Assembly (NCBI GenBank): GCA_016870535.1 | Contig: VGBK01000005.1 | Location: forward strand, 1-57,327 | Direction: 5' to 3' | From: Actinomycetota bacterium | GTDB lineage: Bacteria > Actinomycetota > Acidimicrobiia > Spongiisociales > UBA11373 | Length of the DNA stretch: 57,327 bases | Shown: one piece after another, positions 53,351-57,327 of the stretch | Position numbering within the stretch: position 1 is the first letter of the stretch | Layout of the letters: every line of letters begins with the position of its first letter | Program-made: the position numbers and the translations under genes | Notes under the pieces: model-generated | Databases searched by the model: none | Told to the model about the DNA's origin: nothing | The model's input: only the letters and a program-made list of their open reading frames with translations

Positions 53351-55021
53351 TCAGCGAGCGGGGAGCACCTCGCACTCCTCGGAGAGCCCCGTTGCCCCCT
53401 CGTCGGTCTCCACCTCGACCAGAGCCGACTGCACCCGGCGGCGGATCCGCTCTGAGTCCACGATGGGCAGGTTGCGGAAATCCAGTTCCGGGGCGTAGTA
53501 GGGATGCCCGAAAACCACGGTGGCGATGTCGTCGTAGTCGAGCAGCGCGGCGTAGCCGATGAGATCGGGGAGGAAGGACAGCGGCAGGTTGGTGGTGGTG
53601 CTCTCCCGCACCGCCCGGGCGATCTGGGGGAAGTGCCACGCCAGGGTGGCCGGAGTCGCCTGGGCCGCCAGGGCGCGCAACGTGCAGCGCTGGCGGCGCA
53701 TGCGGGCGGCGTCGTTGGTGTTGGTCCGGTTGCGCACGAAGGCCAGCGCCTGATGCCCGTCGAGGTGGTAGTTGCCCGGTTCGGCGATGGTGACCACCAC
53801 CGGGTCTTCACCGGGGCGAGCCGGGGAGAACCCGACATCCATGGTCTCGGTGATGTACAGGTCGAGGCCGCCGAGGGCGTCCACCAGATCGACGAAGCCG
53901 GCCATGTCGACCAGCACGTAGTAGTCGATGGGCAGGCCCAGCATCAGGCTCAGGGCCTGGCGCAGCGCCTCCATGCCGGGATCGGGAGCCCGAGGGAAGG
54001 TCCGCACCCAGGTGCTGGTGAAGGTCCAGAGGCCGTTGATGCGGTCCGGGAAGCACCGGCAGGACTCGAAACCCTCGCGCGCCGGCGGCTCCTCTCCGGC
54101 CTTTTCGGCCTCCCTCACCGCCAGGCTGTACTGCATGTCGATGAAGGACTGGTCCCACCCCCGCGGGAGCGGCGGGTTGATCATGTCGCGAGAGATGCTG
54201 AAGAGCACCGCCCGCCCCGTCTGCAGGTTCATGGTGGCCACGATCATCACGTCGGTGCGCAGGCTCCACCGTCCCGGCCCGGCGTCGCCCCCGGCGAGGA
54301 GCACGGTGAGGCGATCCTTCTCGAGGCGCTCGTGCAGGGGGGGGAACGGCGCCTCGAACAGAGTGGCCTCACGCGGGGTGATCACCGGCCGCACCGGGTG
54401 CAGGTCGTCCTCGGGGATCCAGGTCTCCTTCCCCCACTCGAAGGCGTTGGGGGGGAGGGTGGAAGGGGTGATCACCGGGAGGAGGGTGGTGGTGGGGCCC
54501 AGGTCCTCCTCCCGCACCCCCTGCTCGCGCAGTTCGCGCTCCCGCTCCTCCAGGGATGGCACCTTGCCGGGCGCCGCCAGCGCCTGGACGGTGCTGATAC
54601 CTTCTACGCCGTAGTAGGCCACCACGGCGTGCGGCACCGCCACCGCGACCAGGAGCAGGACCACGACGATGCGAGCCGGCCAGCCCCGGCCCGGTTGCCT
54701 GCCGGGGCGCCGGCGGCGCTCCAGCAGGTAGGCGTCCACCACGGCGAACCCCCGCACCGCCAGCACCAGCAGGTTCACCGCCAGCAGCACCCACAACCAG
54801 CGGGGCTGGACGAAGATGCGCAGCAGGTAGATCTTCCCGCGAGCGGCGAACCAGAGGGTGGCGCCCAGGCCGGCTCCGGCCCAGGCCAGCAGCAGCACCG
54901 CCCGCCTTCGCCGCCCGGCATGCCACTGCCCCGCTCCCGGCAGCAGGGCCGACATGAAGGCGGCCAGGGTGGGCCGCCCTCGGCGGCCCGGCGCGTCGGC
55001 ACCACTGCCCAGGTCGATCAA
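53351..55021 (-). CDS. LytR-CpsA-Psr (LCP) family cell-wall transferase
   Basis: LRTDVMIVATMNLQTGRAVLFSISRDM, INGLWTFT, VDMAGFVDLVDALGGLDLYI, YHLDGHQALAFVRNRTNTNDAARMRRQ. Confidence 0.92.
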   Translation of the reverse strand: MIDLGSGADAPGRRGRPTLAAFMSALLPGAGQWHAGRRRRAVLLLAWAGAGLGATLWFAARGKIYLLRIFVQPRWLWVLLAVNLLVLAVRGFAVVDAYLLERRRRPGRQPGRGWPARIVVVLLLVAVAVPHAVVAYYGVEGISTVQALAAPGKVPSLEERERELREQGVREEDLGPTTTLLPVITPSTLPPNAFEWGKETWIPEDDLHPVRPVITPREATLFEAPFPPLHERLEKDRLTVLLAGGDAGPGRWSLRTDVMIVATMNLQTGRAVLFSISRDMINPPLPRGWDQSFIDMQYSLAVREAEKAGEEPPAREGFESCRCFPDRINGLWTFTSTWVRTFPRAPDPGMEALRQALSLMLGLPIDYYVLVDMAGFVDLVDALGGLDLYITETMDVGFSPARPGEDPVVVTIAEPGNYHLDGHQALAFVRNRTNTNDAARMRRQRCTLRALAAQATPATLAWHFPQIARAVRESTTTNLPLSFLPDLIGYAALLDYDDIATVVFGHPYYAPELDFRNLPIVDSERIRRRVQSALVEVETDEGATGLSEECEVLPAR

Positions 55022-55154
55022 CTCGCCGGCTCCCGCCTCACGTGATCACGATAGGGTGGTTCGCCGACTGCGCCGGCCGGAGGGGCGGCACAGGGCGCCG
55101 GAAGACCCCCGGCCCGGACCGCCCCGGTCTCCCGAGTGCGCGAGACTCAGGGCT

Positions 55155-56090
55155 ATGAGCGGCGGATCGGCGGTGGCCCGTCTGGCCCGGCAAGGGGTCT
55201 TCCTGGGCACCTGCTCCTGGACCGACCCCACCCTGATCGAAGCCGGCACCTTCTATCCCCACCGGCAGATGACCGCCGCCGAGCGCCTCGCCCACTATGC
55301 CGCCCAGTTCCCTCTCGTCGAGGTCGACGCCACCTACTACGCCCCGCCGGCCGCGCGCACTGCCGGGCTCTGGGTGGAGCGCACCCCGGCCGACTTCACC
55401 TTCGACGTCAAGGCTTTCCGCCTGCTCACCCAGCACCCCACTCCGCTCCGTTCGCTATGGAAGGACATCGCCGCCGCCCTGCCGGAGGAGTTGAAGGCCA
55501 GGAAGAACCTCTACGCCCGGGACCTCCCGCGGGAGTTGCTGGCGGAGGGGTTCGATCGCTTCGTGTCGGCCCTCCTGCCGCTGCACTCGGCGGGGAAGCT
55601 GGGGGTGGTTCTCTTCCAGTTGCCCCCCTACGTGGCCCCCTCTAGAGGCGCCTACGGCTACCTGGCCTGGGCGGCGGAGCGCCTCTCCGAGTACCGGGTG
55701 GCGGTGGAGTTCCGCCAGGAGCGCTGGATGGACGAAGCGCACCGGGGCTCCACCCTCGCCTTGCTGGAGGAGCACGGCCTCACCTATGTGTGTGTGGACG
55801 CTCCGCAGGGGTTTCGCAGTTCGGTGCCGCCCGTGGCCGCCGCCACCGCATCGCTCGCCGAGGTCCGCTTCCACGGCAGGAACACGGAAACCTGGGAGGC
55901 GCCGGGCATCGGCGCGGCCGAGAGGTTCCGTTACGACTACACGTCGCCCGAACTCGGGGAGTGGGTACCCCGGGTGAGGGCTCTGGCGGAGCAGGCGGGC
56001 CGGGTCCACGTGCTGATGAACAACTGCTACGCCGACTACGGGGTGAGGAGCGCCCGCCTGCTGGCCGACCTGCTCGACCAGGCCTGGTGA
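55155..56090 (+). CDS. DUF72 family protein
   Basis: FLGTCSWTDPTLIEAGTFYP, YYAPPAARTAGLW, VEFRQERWMDE, VHVLMNNCYADYGVRSA. Confidence 0.92.
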   Translation: MSGGSAVARLARQGVFLGTCSWTDPTLIEAGTFYPHRQMTAAERLAHYAAQFPLVEVDATYYAPPAARTAGLWVERTPADFTFDVKAFRLLTQHPTPLRSLWKDIAAALPEELKARKNLYARDLPRELLAEGFDRFVSALLPLHSAGKLGVVLFQLPPYVAPSRGAYGYLAWAAERLSEYRVAVEFRQERWMDEAHRGSTLALLEEHGLTYVCVDAPQGFRSSVPPVAAATASLAEVRFHGRNTETWEAPGIGAAERFRYDYTSPELGEWVPRVRALAEQAGRVHVLMNNCYADYGVRSARLLADLLDQAW

Positions 56091-56163
56091 GAGAAGCAGG
56101 AAGCAACCCCATCTGGTAACGACTGGTTCACCGCGCCGGGTCTCTTGTGCTACTACGTAGCAC

Positions 56164-56437
56164 ATGACTGAGATCGGAGTCCGAGCCCTCAAGCAGAACG
56201 CTTCCGCGGTGGTGGCTCGTGCCGCCGCCGGAGAGTCGCTCACCATCACCGATCGGGGCCGAGCCGTCGCCCAAATGGTCCCCCTCCAGACAAGCCGTCT
56301 CGACACCCTCATCGCCGGAGACCAGGCACGGCCGGCGCTGCGGTCTTTGCACGGGCTGCCCCCCGACGCGGCGCCGGCGCGGCCGGCCCCCTCTCTCCGC
56401 CGTGCTGGCCGAGATGCGCCAGGAGGAGCGATCCTGA
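56164..56437 (+). pseudogene. Phd/YefM-type antitoxin with apparent frameshift
   Basis: MTEIGVRALKQNASAVVARAAAGESLTITDRGRAVAQMVPL in frame 1; expected tail PLSAVLAEMRQEERS* in frame 2, ending 1 nt before the toxin start. Confidence 0.7.
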
Positions 56438-56438
56438 C

Positions 56439-56828
56439 GTGTTCTACCTCGACACGTCGGCAGCGGTCAGGCTGGTGGTAGCCGAGGCCGGTTCCAGGGC
56501 ACTGCGCACGTGGCTCTCCTCTCGCCAGGATCGCATCGCCTCGAGCGACCTGCTCCGCACCGAATTGCTGCGGGTGACCCGCCGGGCGGCGCCTGAGGCC
56601 ATGGTCCAGGCGCGAGCCGTGCTCGATGCGGTGATCCTCCTGAAGATGACGACCGCGATGTTCGAGCGGGCGGCGACCCTGGATCCCGAGGCGCAGCGGA
56701 GCCTCGACTCGCTGCACCTCGCCGCCGCCATGGAGTTCGGAGATGACCTCGAAGGGATCATCACCTACGACACCCGCTTGGCCGCCGGCGCCGCGGCCGT
56801 CGGAGTCACCGCCGTAGCGCCGCGCTGA
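56439..56828 (+). CDS. vapC: VapC-type PIN domain toxin
   Basis: FYLDTSAAVRLVV, RTELLRVTRR, LDSLHLAAAMEFGDDLEGIITYDTRLA. Confidence 0.9.
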   Translation: MFYLDTSAAVRLVVAEAGSRALRTWLSSRQDRIASSDLLRTELLRVTRRAAPEAMVQARAVLDAVILLKMTTAMFERAATLDPEAQRSLDSLHLAAAMEFGDDLEGIITYDTRLAAGAAAVGVTAVAPR

Positions 56829-56945
56829 CCCAGGCAGACGGCATCAGCCTTCCGCGAAGCCCGACGCGACGATCCGACGGCGCCCGCGCCTTCCCGGCAT
56901 CCCCCGGGCTCGGCGGCCTCCCGAAGGGGCCTTGCGGACTCGGGC

Positions 56946-57154
56946 TCATTGCCGAGACGGCCGAGTCGTCGATGAGGGCTCGATCCGAGCGCTGGTCGGA
57001 ACGTGATCGAGCGAGCGATCCGACGAGACGATCTCCCGGATTCCGGCAGCCTCCGCCGAGGCGCCGAAATGGGCCCCGGCGAAGTTGCCGCCGCGCGCCT
57101 CGCACATCTCGATCGACCGGAGCGGCAGGGCGGAATCGAGTGGACGCATCGCCG
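56946..57154 (-). pseudogene. 3' remnant of a second PIN-domain toxin gene, abutting the IS end
   Basis: Frame reads CEARGGNFAGAHFGASAEAAGIREIVSSDRSLDHVPTSARIEP..., resembling the C-terminal half of VapC PIN domains. Confidence 0.5.
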
Positions 57155-57327
57155 TGTCAATGGCCAAGTTGTGGTCCCCGCTGGTGGCCAACTGGAAGTC
57201 CCCACCCCTCGGGGTTGATCAGGGCTTCGGTTTGGGGCCACCACCCCCTTTCGCTCTCGCCTGGCGCATCCTGAACGATTCGCCGTCGGTGACTACGACG
57301 ACGCTGTGGTGGAGGAGGCGGTCGAGG
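57155..57327. mobile_element. IS21-family element, one terminus plus istB 3' end (continues past window)
   Basis: TGTCAATGGCC terminus; 19-bp imperfect direct repeats tggccaagttgtggtcccc (57161-57179) and tggccaactggaagtcccc (57185-57203); IstB C-terminus. Confidence 0.75.
57219..57327 (-). CDS. istB: IS21 helper ATPase IstB, C-terminus only
   Basis: Reverse strand reads LDRLLHHSVVVVTDGESFRMRQARAKGGGGPKPKP*, matching the IstB C-terminal pattern. Confidence 0.85.
   Translation of the reverse strand, partial: LDRLLHHSVVVVTDGESFRMRQARAKGGGGPKPKP

Overview
High-GC (about 70%) chromosomal window, best explained as an actinobacterium: WhiB1-like regulator, DUF3107, PIG-L/Mca-type deacetylase and a rho-rpmE-prfA-prmC-tsaC-atp neighbourhood. 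Lineage is inferred; no search was run. Most of the window is housekeeping: a complete F-type ATP synthase operon, prmC, tsaC, prfA, rpmE, rho, transaldolase-like, argS beside a tRNA-Arg(CCG), whiB, mrp, acnA, rlmN, fabH, folE, two tandem malic enzymes, LCP protein. Much of the ORF track is frame-shadow ORFs typical of high-GC DNA. Places worth a second look: (1) a perfect TGTGA-N6-TCACA palindrome just downstream of a good promoter before whiB; (2) tandem malic enzymes with a near-identical 141-nt tract suggesting gene conversion; (3) a KARI-like protein that lost the catalytic His motif; (4) tandem membrane HD-domain proteins with degraded catalytic motifs; (5) a coupled toroid/MarC-like/ALDH operon; (6) a right-edge accessory patch with a frameshifted Phd antitoxin plus VapC, a PIN-toxin remnant, and an IS21-family end with the istB C-terminus. 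I did not find a clear CRISPR, phage, BGC or obviously novel defence system.
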